Of a stretch of DNA of 64,000 bases, positions 15,641 to 25,576 are shown in pieces; position 1 is the stretch's first letter; every line of letters begins with the position of its first letter. The DNA lies in contig OZ245331.1 of assembly GCA_965226155.1 (NCBI GenBank), forward strand, positions 1,054,001-1,118,000, written 5' to 3'. The translations under genes and the position numbers were made by a program. This stretch comes from G965226155 sp965226155 (lineage in GTDB: Bacteria; Pseudomonadota; Gammaproteobacteria; Eutrophobiales; Eutrophobiaceae). A model generated the notes under the pieces. It saw only the letters and a program-made list of their open reading frames with translations. It had not been told where the DNA came from and did no database searches.

Positions 15641-16477
15641 GTGCACTACGCTACTCCCCGTTCGATTTTCCTTTCCATTGTGCTGCATGTGTTTGCTGGC
15701 GGGCTGCTGCTTTTTAGCCTTGACTTCGATCCGCCTCCAGTCCAGCCAGACAAACCACGAATCAACGTCATCGATGCAGTCACAGTTGATAATAAACAAA
15801 TTGAAGCTGAACTTTCGAGGCTGAAGGAAATCGATAAACAGAAAGAAGCCGAGCAAATAAAAAAACAAAAGGATCTAGAAAAGAAACTAAAAAACCTGGG
15901 GGAAAAAGCTGCCGATACCGAAAAGAAACGGAAACAGGAAGAAAAAAGATTAGCTACCCTGAAAAAAAATCAGGAAGGGGGAAAAAAGAAACGTGAACAA
16001 GAGGAGCTTAAACTTGCTGAGGCAAAAAAACAGCAAGAAGAACTTGAGATTAAGCGCAAACAAGAGGAAGGACGACGTAAACGGGATGAACTCAAACAAA
16101 AAAAAGAGGAACAGAAACGCAAATTAGCTGAAGAAGCACTAATGCAACAGCTGGCAGATGAACAACGGCAACATGAAGAAGCTCAAGCAAAGCAGGATCT
16201 GAGTGTTATCGACCAGTACGTTGCTCTAATAAAGAATGCAATTGAACGTGAGTTCAATACGACTGGACTGCAACTAGGGCTTTCCTGTGTGTTTCGGATA
16301 CGTATGATACCCGGAGGCGATGTTGTCGAATCTCAGATTATTAAATCCAGCGGGGACGCGGTGTTTGATAGTCGTGCTGAGACTGCACTGAAGAAAGCGT
16401 CGCCATTGCCCGTTGCCGATAACCCGCGGATCTTTGATAAGATGAGAGTGATCCGATTTACATTTGAACCTAAATAA
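15641..16477 (+). CDS. tolA: Tol-Pal system protein TolA
   Basis: 278 residues with TolA's three parts. A single N-terminal membrane helix (about 8-27, with S-I-V-L-H-V for TolQR contact) comes first. A long Lys/Glu/Gln-rich helical rod follows (about 45-185). The C-terminal globular domain (about 190-278) contains the Y-V-A-L-I-K-N-A-I-E-R-E-F motif. TolA spans the periplasm and pulls on TolB and Pal. The rod DNA has many A-runs, yet the frame is intact. GTG at 15641, 11 bp after tolR. Confidence 0.93.
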   Translation: MHYATPRSIFLSIVLHVFAGGLLLFSLDFDPPPVQPDKPRINVIDAVTVDNKQIEAELSRLKEIDKQKEAEQIKKQKDLEKKLKNLGEKAADTEKKRKQEEKRLATLKKNQEGGKKKREQEELKLAEAKKQQEELEIKRKQEEGRRKRDELKQKKEEQKRKLAEEALMQQLADEQRQHEEAQAKQDLSVIDQYVALIKNAIEREFNTTGLQLGLSCVFRIRMIPGGDVVESQIIKSSGDAVFDSRAETALKKASPLPVADNPRIFDKMRVIRFTFEPK

Positions 16478-16483
16478 AAAACC

Positions 16484-17791
16484 ATGCCGAAGAAAATGAA
16501 ACACCTCACCTTGCTGATGGGAATGCTGCTGACATTTAATGTCACAGCCGTGCTTGATATTCACATTACTCAAGGCATGGAAGAGGCCCTTCCAATTGCA
16601 GTCATACCGTTTGAATGGGAAGGGCTACCAGATGCCCTGCCTCTGGATATGCACATTACTATTGCTAATGACCTCGCCAGAAGTGGTCGATTCAATACCA
16701 TGGAGGTAAGGGACTTACCGCAATCTCCGGTACAGTTTAGCGAAATCAACTTCAGGGACTGGCGCTTGCTAGGCATTGAAAATATTGTTATCGGTAATAT
16801 CCGTCCGCAAGTAGAAGGAAACTATGAGGTCGAATTTCGTATTGTAGACGTTTATAAGGGAGCACAAATTGCCGGGTTTCGAATTTCAGCAACCCGTGAG
16901 CAGCTACGTAGAACGGCACATCGGATCAGCGATATTATCTTCGAACGGTTAACGGGAGTACGCGGAGCATTCGATACCCAAATCTCCTACATCACTTTTA
17001 AAAAACTCGCAAACGACGGTAAGCTTTACTCACTACATATATCCGATGCGGACGGGTTTAATCCCAAAATACTGCTTGAATCAAATGAACCACTGATGTC
17101 CCCAGCTTGGTCGCCTGACGGGAAGAAGATAGCCTATGTTTCTTTCGAGGATCGGAATTCATCCATATTCATACAGGATATCCTCACGGGGAACCGCGAA
17201 CAAGTTGCTGCCAACCCTGGCATCAATAGTGCACCGACCTGGTCCCCAGATGGTTCCAGACTTGCCATGACCCTGTCCAAAGAGGGTAATCCGGAAATTT
17301 ACATCCTCCATCTTGCGAGCGGTAACTTACAGCGTCTCACCTACAACAGAGCAATAGATACAGAACCAAATTGGTCCCCCGACGGTAGTAACCTGATCTT
17401 CACTTCTGATCGTGGAGGCACTCCACAGATTTATCGGATAAGCATACAGGGTGGCAAGGGAGAACGACTGACCTTTTCCGGTAGCTACAATGTACGGCCG
17501 AGGTATTCTCCTGATGGTAAATTCATTGCCATGGTATACGGCGGAGACGGGTTGTATCGAATCGCAACGATGGACTTACAACAGAATTACATGAACATCC
17601 TTACTAGCACACGTCTAGATGAATCACCTAGCTTTTCGCCCAATGGCAGTATGATAATCTACTCCACCAATCGCGGTTCCGGTACGGAACTGGCGGCTGT
17701 ATCTTCGGATGGCCGTATTCACCAACGACTTGCCCTGCAGAACGGAGAAGTACGTGAACCTGCCTGGGGGCCGTTTCTTTCCACACCCTGA
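16484..17791 (+). CDS. tolB: Tol-Pal system beta-propeller protein TolB
   Basis: 435 residues. A signal peptide (about 1-20) precedes the N-terminal domain (I-A-V-I-P-F-E-W near 36). Next come WD-like propeller blades marked by repeated W-S-P-D-G or S-P-D-G motifs (near 207, 250, 293 and 337). TolB is periplasmic and binds Pal and the TolA C-terminus. It starts 6 bp after tolA. Confidence 0.95.
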   Translation: MPKKMKHLTLLMGMLLTFNVTAVLDIHITQGMEEALPIAVIPFEWEGLPDALPLDMHITIANDLARSGRFNTMEVRDLPQSPVQFSEINFRDWRLLGIENIVIGNIRPQVEGNYEVEFRIVDVYKGAQIAGFRISATREQLRRTAHRISDIIFERLTGVRGAFDTQISYITFKKLANDGKLYSLHISDADGFNPKILLESNEPLMSPAWSPDGKKIAYVSFEDRNSSIFIQDILTGNREQVAANPGINSAPTWSPDGSRLAMTLSKEGNPEIYILHLASGNLQRLTYNRAIDTEPNWSPDGSNLIFTSDRGGTPQIYRISIQGGKGERLTFSGSYNVRPRYSPDGKFIAMVYGGDGLYRIATMDLQQNYMNILTSTRLDESPSFSPNGSMIIYSTNRGSGTELAAVSSDGRIHQRLALQNGEVREPAWGPFLSTP

Positions 17792-17864
17792 CGATATTAT
17801 CAACATAACCGGCAATGAATGGTATGCTTTCACTATCAGTCACGGTCGCAATGGAGAGGCAAAA

Positions 17865-18380
17865 ATGATTTTCAGAATGATCTTCGCAATTGTAATACTA
17901 GGTTTTCTGTCTGCCTGCGGTTCAACAAGTGAAAGGCAAGAATCCGCAACGGTTGAAGACCAATCGGTAACGACTCAAAATTCAACAAGAACGTTTGGGA
18001 TGGACAGTAATTCAGCAGGCAGTATCAGCCCTCTTAATGATCCCAATAGTTCCTTGGCGGTAAGGATTATTTATTTTGAATACGACAGCAGTGCAGTACT
18101 TCCTGCCTACCGAGAAGCTGTTGAAGCCCATGCACAGTACCTTGCGCAAAATCAAAACGTCACGGTTACCCTCGAAGGACACGCAGATGAACGTGGATCA
18201 CGCGAATATAATCTTGCCCTTGGGGAGAGACGGTCGCAAAGTGTGAAAAGACAGATGATGTTATTCGGCCCATCATCATCACAAATACGTACCACGAGCT
18301 ACGGTGAAGAGCGGCCTGTGATCGATGGTCATGATGAACAATCATACAGCCAAAACCGTCGAGTTGAGATTATTTACTAG
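17865..18380 (+). CDS. pal: Peptidoglycan-associated lipoprotein Pal
   Basis: 171 residues from ATG 17865, which has GGAGAGG just upstream and gives a proper lipoprotein signal. The lipobox is F-L-S-A-C with the lipidated cysteine at 18. The longer open frame overlapping tolB is rejected as the coding start. The C-terminal OmpA-like domain (about 60-171) has I-Y-F-E-Y-D-S-S and the peptidoglycan-binding G-H-A-D-E-R-G-S-x-E-Y-N-L-A-L-G-E-R-R motif. It anchors the outer membrane to the wall. Confidence 0.96.
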   Translation: MIFRMIFAIVILGFLSACGSTSERQESATVEDQSVTTQNSTRTFGMDSNSAGSISPLNDPNSSLAVRIIYFEYDSSAVLPAYREAVEAHAQYLAQNQNVTVTLEGHADERGSREYNLALGERRSQSVKRQMMLFGPSSSQIRTTSYGEERPVIDGHDEQSYSQNRRVEIIY

Positions 18381-18393
18381 CGTAAGTAATAAC

Positions 18394-19389
18394 ATGGCTG
18401 TAACTAACCGACATAGACTATTTCTAACCATCTGGTTGCTGATGCAAACTGCTGTTGTCTTTTCACAGGCCACCGTTTCCGATTCATCGAAAAGCAGTAT
18501 CGATCAACGTCTCAAACGTATAGAACAGATGTTACAAGGCCAGGGCCTTTTGGATATGTTACATCAGCTCGAACAATTACAAGCGGAAATAAGTCAGCTT
18601 AGAGGAGAAATCGAAACACAGAACTATAATCTCGATCAGTTGAATAAGCGTCAGCGAGATTTATATACAGATCTGGATAAACGCATCCAGCGACTAGGGA
18701 ACGGAACTACTGCATCAGCAACCGTCAATAGCAATAACGTGACGAGTCGCGTTGACGAAAACCCACCTCTTGAGACCCTTTCAGCAACGTCTAATTTTTC
18801 AGGCAATGCAAACTTAATGCCTTCAGAAAGCTCGTTGCAAGTTGAGATTATCGATTCTGCGAACTTGCCGCCTAGCTCCAGTGTTACGGGAAGTCCTACT
18901 GGAATGGTCACAGCAAGGCCTGATACAACGCAAGTAATTACCAGCCCTGTTGCAACAACAACAGTCGTTGCAGCTGATCCTGTGCAACTGCAAGCGGAGT
19001 ATCAACAAGCATTCAACTTGCTTAATCAATCTTTGTACGATCAAGCAATAAAAGCCTTTCAGAAATATCTGACAGCACACCCGAGTGATAAATATTCAGA
19101 CAACGCACAATACTGGCTAGGCGAAGCCTATTACGTTAAGCGAGAATTTCCGTCTGCAATCGAAAATTATAACAAGGTCATCAACAACCACCCCGAGAGC
19201 CAAAAAGTTGGTGATGCGCATCTCAAGATTGGCTATTCGTTATATGAATTAGGTGACTTGGATGCAGCAAAAGCTCAACTTGAAGGTCTGATTCAAAGAA
19301 GACCAGATTCCACTGCGGCACGTCTGGCAGATGAACGATTAATTCTTATTAACACAGCGCTACGATCGAAAACTACACTCGCAAACTAG
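18394..19389 (+). CDS. cpoB: Cell division coordinator CpoB (YbgF)
   Basis: 331 residues from ATG 18394. A signal peptide (about 1-26) is followed by a coiled coil (about 35-95: I-D-Q-R-L-K-R-I-E-Q-M-L onward). A long Ser/Thr/Val linker comes next, then C-terminal TPRs (about 205-325, with S-D-N-A-Q-Y-W-L-G-E-A-Y-Y). CpoB links peptidoglycan synthesis to Tol-Pal during constriction. The frame is open from 18325 inside pal, but the ATG gives the signal peptide. Confidence 0.93.
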   Translation: MAVTNRHRLFLTIWLLMQTAVVFSQATVSDSSKSSIDQRLKRIEQMLQGQGLLDMLHQLEQLQAEISQLRGEIETQNYNLDQLNKRQRDLYTDLDKRIQRLGNGTTASATVNSNNVTSRVDENPPLETLSATSNFSGNANLMPSESSLQVEIIDSANLPPSSSVTGSPTGMVTARPDTTQVITSPVATTTVVAADPVQLQAEYQQAFNLLNQSLYDQAIKAFQKYLTAHPSDKYSDNAQYWLGEAYYVKREFPSAIENYNKVINNHPESQKVGDAHLKIGYSLYELGDLDAAKAQLEGLIQRRPDSTAARLADERLILINTALRSKTTLAN

Positions 19390-19397
19390 TCCGCTTA

Positions 19398-20084
19398 ATG
19401 TCCTCAACTTTAACCGTCCGCCAATCTGCAACGGATGTGCTTGCAAAAACCCTAAAAGTAAATGAAATATTCCTGTCCTTGCAAGGTGAGACAACAAAAA
19501 CAGGATTGCCAACCGCCTTCATTCGCTTAACAGGCTGTCCGCTACGCTGCCATTACTGCGATACTGCATATGCCTTTTATGAAGGGAAACCATGGACCAT
19601 CGACCGCATATTGCATGAGATTGCTGGTTATCGTACAACCCACGTTACTGTAACTGGGGGCGAACCCCTGGCACAAAAAAACTGCCCTGATTTACTGTCC
19701 CAATTATGCGATGAAGATTATCAAGTCTCACTTGAAACCAGCGGAGCCATGGATATAAGTTCTATTGATCCACGCGTCATCAATATCCTCGATATTAAAA
19801 CCCCAGACTCAGGAGAATCGGACAAAAACAGATATGATAATCTGCAACATCTCCATCTACATGATCAGGTAAAATTTGTTATCTGTAGTCGTGAAGACTA
19901 TGACTGGTCAAAAAAATTCTTATTCGAGCGACAATTAAATGAACATTGCGAAGTCCTGTTCTCCCCTAGTCATGATGATCTTGAAGCGAAACAACTAGCT
20001 GACTGGATAATTGAAGATAAGTTACCTGTCCGTTTCCAGATCCAGTTACACAAATATGTCTGGGGCAATGTACCAGGAAAGTAG
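19398..20084 (+). CDS. queE: 7-carboxy-7-deazaguanine synthase
   Basis: 228 residues. A radical-SAM enzyme of preQ0/queuosine synthesis, with substrate-binding start E-I-F-L-S-L-Q-G-E-T and iron-sulfur motif C-P-L-R-C-H-Y-C (C-x3-C-x2-C, near residues 48-55). T-G-G-E-P-L (near 86) is the SAM-binding strand. It follows cpoB by 8 bp and is next to queC, the usual gammaproteobacterial order after tol-pal. ATG at 19398. Confidence 0.95.
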   Translation: MSSTLTVRQSATDVLAKTLKVNEIFLSLQGETTKTGLPTAFIRLTGCPLRCHYCDTAYAFYEGKPWTIDRILHEIAGYRTTHVTVTGGEPLAQKNCPDLLSQLCDEDYQVSLETSGAMDISSIDPRVINILDIKTPDSGESDKNRYDNLQHLHLHDQVKFVICSREDYDWSKKFLFERQLNEHCEVLFSPSHDDLEAKQLADWIIEDKLPVRFQIQLHKYVWGNVPGK

Positions 20085-20160
20085 ATTGCTGGGTTTGAGA
20101 TGATGTTTAAAAGTATTAACAGTTAAACTTTTAGATTCTAATCACGCATCCTCTATAACT

Positions 20161-20838
20161 ATGAACCGCAAAGCGATAGTCTTGGTGTCCGGTGGCCTGG
20201 ATTCAGCGACCACACTTGCAATTGCACTGGAACAAAATTTTGATTGTGACGCATTGAGCTTCGATTACGGCCAAAGACATATCGCGGAAATTAATGCAGC
20301 TAAGCGTATTGTTGAATCATTCAAAATAAAGAACCACAAGATACTGAATATTGATCTTACCCAGATAGGCGAATCCGCACTTACGGATACAACTATCGAT
20401 GTGCCAAATACCCCGACCGAGGTTATACCTGTGACCTATGTCCCAGCACGCAATACCATCTTTCTTTCTTTGGCCCTAGCCTACGCGGAGACCCGACACG
20501 CCTTTGATATTTTTATTGGCGTTAATGCAGTTGATTATTCCGGCTATCCAGATTGTCGTCCTGAATATATCGAGTCGTTCGCCCGTACTGCAAAATTGGC
20601 TACCCGTGCTGGTGTAGAAGGAGCAAGTTTCACCATACATACACCCCTGACCAAACTAAATAAATCCGAAATTATTAAAAAAGGAAAGCAGCTGGGGGTA
20701 AATTATTCACTGACTGTATCTTGCTACCAGGCCGATGAACAAGGCCATGCTTGCGGAGTCTGCGATTCCTGCCGCTTTAGAATACGTGGTTTTAATGATG
20801 CAGGTATTAGCGATCCGACACCGTATCAAACATCTTAA
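20161..20838 (+). CDS. queC: 7-cyano-7-deazaguanine synthase
   Basis: 225 residues. It has the PP-loop S-G-G-L-D-S-A-T-T at about 10-18 and the zinc site C-x8-C-G-V-C-D-S-C near 190-205. QueC turns carboxy-deazaguanine into preQ0 with ATP and ammonia. It works directly after QueE. queD and queF are not in the window. ATG at 20161. Confidence 0.96.
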   Translation: MNRKAIVLVSGGLDSATTLAIALEQNFDCDALSFDYGQRHIAEINAAKRIVESFKIKNHKILNIDLTQIGESALTDTTIDVPNTPTEVIPVTYVPARNTIFLSLALAYAETRHAFDIFIGVNAVDYSGYPDCRPEYIESFARTAKLATRAGVEGASFTIHTPLTKLNKSEIIKKGKQLGVNYSLTVSCYQADEQGHACGVCDSCRFRIRGFNDAGISDPTPYQTS

Positions 20839-20881
20839 CTTTACTTGTCAATAGAAACGCTCATATCTAGCGAGGCAGCAA

Positions 20882-21420
20882 ATGAGAATTTTAGACAAAT
20901 CATTACATCATTATCCGTTAATACTGCGACCATTTTTCTGGTATCAAATACGAAAATACGGTGAGACTCTGAAACCGGCTTTATTATGGGCGCGGATTCC
21001 TCTGCTTTTTACTACTGTGGCTTTACTCTGTGGTGTACTTGACAGAAAAAAGTCACCACTGACCCGGTATTACGATCCCTTATTACTGTCAGAGTATCCC
21101 AGATCAACTGGTGCCGCTTTTGTGTCGATATCAATTCCGCCACACTCGCAGCGCGCGCAGGCTCCATGAACAAAGTCGAGCAGTTAGATCGTTGGAAGGA
21201 AAGTGATGTTTTTAATGACAAAGAAAAAGTTGCAATTGAATATGCTGAAGCAATGACTTATTCAGACCAACAAGTAACAGACGAACTAATGGGAAGATTG
21301 AAAAAGTTATTTGATGATGACAGCATCATCGAGATGACCGGACTTATTGCTTTTCAAAACATGTCCAGCAAATTCAACAGTGCGCTTGATGTGCCTCTAC
21401 AAGGAATTTGTAAGGTCTGA
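20882..21420 (+). pseudogene. AhpD/carboxymuconolactone decarboxylase-like gene, frameshifted
   Basis: The first part (from ATG 20882) reads like the N-terminal helices of a peroxidase-related CMD-family protein (K-P-A-L-L-W-A-R-I-P). The conserved core is in a different frame from about 21070: V-R-V-S-Q-I-N-W-C-R-F-C-V-D-I-N-S-A, with the C-x-x-C redox pair. It continues through M-N-K-V-E-Q-L to 21420. A 1-bp loss (or 2-bp gain) near 21060-21070 breaks the gene. Both halves are full length, so the lesion is recent or a sequence error. A separate 84-residue product from ATG 21166 would lack the cysteines. Confidence 0.8.
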
Positions 21421-21439
21421 AATAGAAAATTAATAATGG

Positions 21440-23612
21440 CTATCTTTCTTCAGCTTTTTCGGATAGATGCGCAGCGGCCTTTATTGACTGGGTAAGTTGC
21501 ATGTAATTATTGTAGAGTGTCTTGATCTCTCTCACATAAACGACTGTCTGACCACATCGACAAATACGAGTCTTCACCCCGTCTTTGAAATAAGGCTTCG
21601 CTAATCGGCGCATGGCTATTTCAACATTATTGAACCAGCGGTTGCTATCAAGACTCATCTTCACCGCAAGTTTTCTTGACTGACTGACCCTACTATATCC
21701 CGCGTTATATGCTGCCAAAGTAAACCAGATATGTTCTTCAAGCAGTACGTCGTCTTTAAAAAGATTTCGCAAATAATCGAGATATCGAATACCACCGGCG
21801 ATATTGCTTACAGGATCAGTTATCTCCTTGGCCCCCATCATCTCAGCTGTTTCCGGTAACAGCTGCATCAAGCCCTCTGCTCCAGCGTACGAAACTGCCC
21901 GTGGGTCAAAAAGACTCTCTTGATACATCTGTGCAATGATCAGGCGCCAATCAGAACTGTAGCGATCTGCATATTCATGCACTATCTCATCATATGGCGA
22001 TAATGAATCTATACGGGTCAGCAAACTTGAATCGGCAATAACGGGATTTGGGTTATCTATGTATTTTGAGTAAACCACATTATAAAAACCCTTGCGGTAT
22101 TCTTTTTCTATAAAACCATTTAATGCAGACAACAATAATGTGTTTGTATTACAAACAGCCCATACTAACGCTGGGGGTCGGTAAGAGTGAAGTGAGTCTT
22201 TACATTTAATTGCCTTGTAAATTCTGCTTTTATTTCATGGCTACCAATAACGGTCAGATCATAAATACCCTGTGAGATGCGAAATAGAACTGCCTCAGTA
22301 TTTTCGTTTGTCTTGGATGCAACAATTGAAAAATTGAAGCCGGAATCTTTAATTCTTTGCAACGCGGCCATGTGCGGACTTTCATCAGGCAGTTGAATTG
22401 TCCTACCTTCGGGTTCTCGAAAATCGCTAATGACTTCATCATCTCTACCCACTAGTACTGGTGAAGAGTAATTAGAAGCCTGGGTAAGTCTCAATCCAGA
22501 GATTGGAAGATACGAACTTTCTGGCAGTGATGCAGCAATGACATCGCCCTTACCTGATATAAGTTTGTCCTGCATCTCCTGCTGTGTATTAGCGATTACA
22601 ACTTCGACACGCATGTTGTAGAACTCTGCAAATCGTTTCACTAATTCATATTCAAACCCTTTGAGTCTCCCATGTTCATAATAATAATTTACCGGGCTTC
22701 GATAAGTTATCAGCCTGAGTAATTTACGCTGCTTTAATAAAGGCAGGTCTTCACGATAGGATTGCGACAATTCAGATTCAAGATGCTTTCTATCCAAAAA
22801 TTGGTTTAATGATTTTCGTAATGCGATTGATGTAGGGCGCACCCCCCAGCTTACAAATACGTCATCGGTCAAATCGACGACACTTAAAGATTCAATTCAT
22901 GCATCAAATTATCATTTAGAGACAGTGAGTCCGCTACGGCAAGGTCATATTGGCTTGTACTCACCTTTTTAAGTACATCAACCAACGCAATGTTCTCAGG
23001 CGTCTGAATTAACTCCATGCTAAGATTCGCACTAGCCTGTTTTGACAAATCATCCCAAGTAGCTGAAGACTTTTTAGATGCAACTTGCCTCACTACTAGA
23101 TCTATACGCGATTTAATACTTGAGCTGCCCCGGCGCGAAATGACCTGTTGTCTGGACACAGCCCACGGAATTGTAAATTCGACTTTGTTGGATACTCGGT
23201 CAATCGCCATATAGGGCGAGGAAAGAATGATGTCACTGGCACCTTTCTCAAGTCCAGTTAATAGTTCCCATTCGTCTTGGACACGCTTCCATTCCAGGAT
23301 CAGTTTATGTTGAATGGCAAAGTCATTTAACAGTTTCTTTTCATCGGAACTGATATTGAATTCTGGTCTGGCCCCCAATGTCAGCACTCTTAACTGGCCG
23401 GACGATAATATTGCATCGAGATCACCGGTATGTTTGAGATACAACTGACTGGCCTGAATGGAACTCGCGGAAAGCTCATGACCGCTTATTAATTGAGGAT
23501 CGATGATGGACGATTTGCTATCGAGTGAAGGTAGCCGAGCAAACCCCAAAAGAATGAGGGTAGTCATTATCACTGCAGCAATAACAGCAACGGGCTTGGC
23601 CTGGATCAGCAA
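21440..23612 (-). pseudogene. mltF: MltF-like lytic transglycosylase, two frameshifts
   Basis: Three consecutive minus-strand frames form one gene. 23612-22884 holds a membrane anchor and the first solute-binding-type domain. 22872-22165 holds the end of that domain and a second such domain. 22135-21440 holds the lytic transglycosylase domain with the catalytic glutamate in Q-M-Y-Q-E-S and G-L-M-Q-L-L-P. The protein reads on across both breaks: H-E-L-N-L/S-V-V-D-L-T-D-D-V and T-D-P/A-L-V-W-A-V. The first break is near 22885 in a short T-run, the second near 22173 in C5 (minus sense). MltF cleaves peptidoglycan at the outer membrane. Two sensor domains instead of one make it longer (about 720 residues) than E. 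coli MltF. Confidence 0.85.
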
Positions 23613-23795
23613 GCGTTCTATCCCCCTACCTGAAATTGGACGCTACTATACGGATAAATCTCTAATATATCTATATATAGTGCTTACCTTTCAAGTAAAC
23701 TACTAGATATAGGGTATTGCGCCGCAATATACTGAGGGACTTCAGGTCTGTTACATCGACCTGCTTATAGCGTATATGGACTGACTTTTGCTGTA

Positions 23796-24449
23796 TTAAG
23801 CGCTATTAATTGACTGCAGGCGATCTGACGTGCCCACATCACACCAGACTCCGGCGTAATGTTCTGCGCTGACACGATCCTGTTGGATAGCTGTCCTTAG
23901 TAACGGTCCAAGTTGAAAAACTTTTTCCGACATATCCGCGAACAAAGCGTGGCTGAAGACACCGATACCGCTGTAAGTTAATTTGGTATCGCCTATTTCC
24001 TTCAGACGGTGTCCGCTCAGAGAAAAATCACCCTGCGGATGATGTGCAGGGTTGTCCACCATCACCAGGTGAGCGAGATCATTGACCGTATCCGGCAACT
24101 GAGACATGTTATAATCAGTCCAGATATCGGCGTTCACCAGGATAAACGGTGCATCACCTAAATAATGCAATGCATTTTTAATGCCTCCGCCCGTCTCTAA
24201 CGGATTATTTCCTTCAGCAGAATAGGTGATGTTTACATTGAAGACTTCCCCTGACCCGAAATATTTCTCAATCATGTCTCCCATAATTCCAGTATTAATT
24301 ACTATGTCAGTGACAGAAGCGGCGGCGAGAGCTTCGATATGGTATTGCAACAACGGCTTGCCCCGCACCATTAGCAGTGGCTTTGGTATGTCGTTAGTCA
24401 GAGATTTCATTCGCGTCCCTCTGCCTGCAGCGAGAATCATTGCATACAC
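23796..24449 (-). CDS. murU: MurU-type nucleotidyltransferase
   Basis: 217 residues from GTG 24449 (M-Y-A-M-I-L-A-A-G-R-G-T-R-M), with GAGGG upstream; the longer open frame lacks family support. It has the nucleotide-binding L-A-A-G-R-G-T-R-M and the P-K-P-L-L-M motif. N-A-D-I-W and the typical V-W-C-D-V-G-T motif follow near the end. The family makes NDP-sugars. The closest type is MurU, N-acetylmuramate-1-phosphate uridylyltransferase of cell-wall recycling, or a mannose-1-phosphate guanylyltransferase. The usual partner kinase AmgK is not adjacent. It is divergent from yrbG. Confidence 0.8.
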   Translation of the reverse strand: MYAMILAAGRGTRMKSLTNDIPKPLLMVRGKPLLQYHIEALAAASVTDIVINTGIMGDMIEKYFGSGEVFNVNITYSAEGNNPLETGGGIKNALHYLGDAPFILVNADIWTDYNMSQLPDTVNDLAHLVMVDNPAHHPQGDFSLSGHRLKEIGDTKLTYSGIGVFSHALFADMSEKVFQLGPLLRTAIQQDRVSAEHYAGVWCDVGTSDRLQSINSA

Positions 24450-24571
24450 GTGAGCATTGCCCTCATTAAATGAAAATACGGTCCTGTATACAGGGGAAAA
24501 CAAGCTGTACCAGACGGGTTTCTTTATTTCCGGTCATATTATCTGGCATTATCACTAAAAACCTATAAAGG

Positions 24572-25543
24572 ATGCACATGTTAATTGCCTGGTTACAAAT
24601 TATCGGAGGACTATCCTGTCTGGTTTATGGTGCTAACCAGTTTATAAACGGTGCTGCGCAAATAGCCCGCGCTATGGAAATCCCCCCTCTAATCATCGGC
24701 TTGACTGTTGTAGGCATTGCAACTTCCGCACCAGAAATACTTGTTGGTTCCATCGCCGCTTTCGACGGGAATACCAATATCGCTATCGGCAATGCCATAG
24801 GCTCGAACATTGCGAATATCGGTCTAGTCTTGGGAGCAACAGCAATTTGCAGCCCACTATTCATAGCTTCTGAAACCCTGCGCCGTGAATACTTTATTAT
24901 GTTTGTGACCATGCTTGCAGCGTTGCGTCTTATGCTAGATCTGGCGCTGAATCGTATGGATGCGACACTGCTACTGCTGGTCCTGGCAGGTTCGATATGG
25001 TGGGTTATAAAAATATCCCGACAATCTGCCAAAGCGGATCCGCTAGCAAAGGAATTGGCAGTTGAATATAAATCGCAGACTCCTGTCGGCAAATCACTGT
25101 TCTCACTAACAATCGGTTTGATAATATTGCTGGTCGGTGCGGAATACCTAGTCAGAGGATCTGTGAGTGTTGCCACGTCACTTGGGTTAAGCGATCTAGT
25201 CATCGGACTCACCATAGTCGCTATTGGTACAAGCTTACCGGAACTAGCTGCCTCGATTACAAGCGTTCTCAAAAATGAAAGCGACATAGCTATTGGAAAC
25301 ATAATCGGCTCAAATATGTTCAATATGCTGGCTGTTATTGGTATCCCCACCTTGATTAACCCTAGCCGATTCGGAATAGACGTCATATTCCGAGATTTTT
25401 CAATAATGTACATACTAACTATACTGATAGGCTGTATGGTTTTCCTACGTAAAAAGGGCAGAATTGCTCGGTACGACGGTGCGGTTCTTTTGTCATGCTT
25501 TATCCTTTATCAGGCCTGGCTCTTTACAGATATGAGCATTTGA
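24572..25543 (+). CDS. yrbG: Calcium/sodium antiporter YrbG (CaCA family)
   Basis: 323 residues with about ten membrane helices. The two inverted alpha-repeats carry the ion-binding motifs: G-N-A-I-G-S-N-I-A-N-I-G near residue 72 and G-N-I-I-G-S-N-M-F-N-M-L near 248. G-x-S-L-P-E-L-A and T-S-A-P-E-I-L occur in the paired helices. It lies first in the yrbG-kdsD-kdsC-lptCAB run, as in other gammaproteobacteria. A long antisense open frame over this gene is a shadow. Confidence 0.93.
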   Translation: MHMLIAWLQIIGGLSCLVYGANQFINGAAQIARAMEIPPLIIGLTVVGIATSAPEILVGSIAAFDGNTNIAIGNAIGSNIANIGLVLGATAICSPLFIASETLRREYFIMFVTMLAALRLMLDLALNRMDATLLLLVLAGSIWWVIKISRQSAKADPLAKELAVEYKSQTPVGKSLFSLTIGLIILLVGAEYLVRGSVSVATSLGLSDLVIGLTIVAIGTSLPELAASITSVLKNESDIAIGNIIGSNMFNMLAVIGIPTLINPSRFGIDVIFRDFSIMYILTILIGCMVFLRKKGRIARYDGAVLLSCFILYQAWLFTDMSI

Positions 25544-25576
25544 TTATAGTCATCCATCGACTACACCGGATTTAAA

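Noticed and set aside
18325..18393. Upstream extension of cpoB inside pal
   Set aside because: The frame is open, but ATG 18394 gives a proper signal peptide and the extension only mirrors pal codons.
21166..21420. Separate small CMD-like gene starting at ATG 21166
   Set aside because: The same frame continues upstream with the conserved C-x-x-C core, so this is the tail of the frameshifted gene.
24625..25413. 262-codon antisense frame over yrbG
   Set aside because: Composition mirrors the sense gene, no motif or start signal; yrbG is a clear family match.
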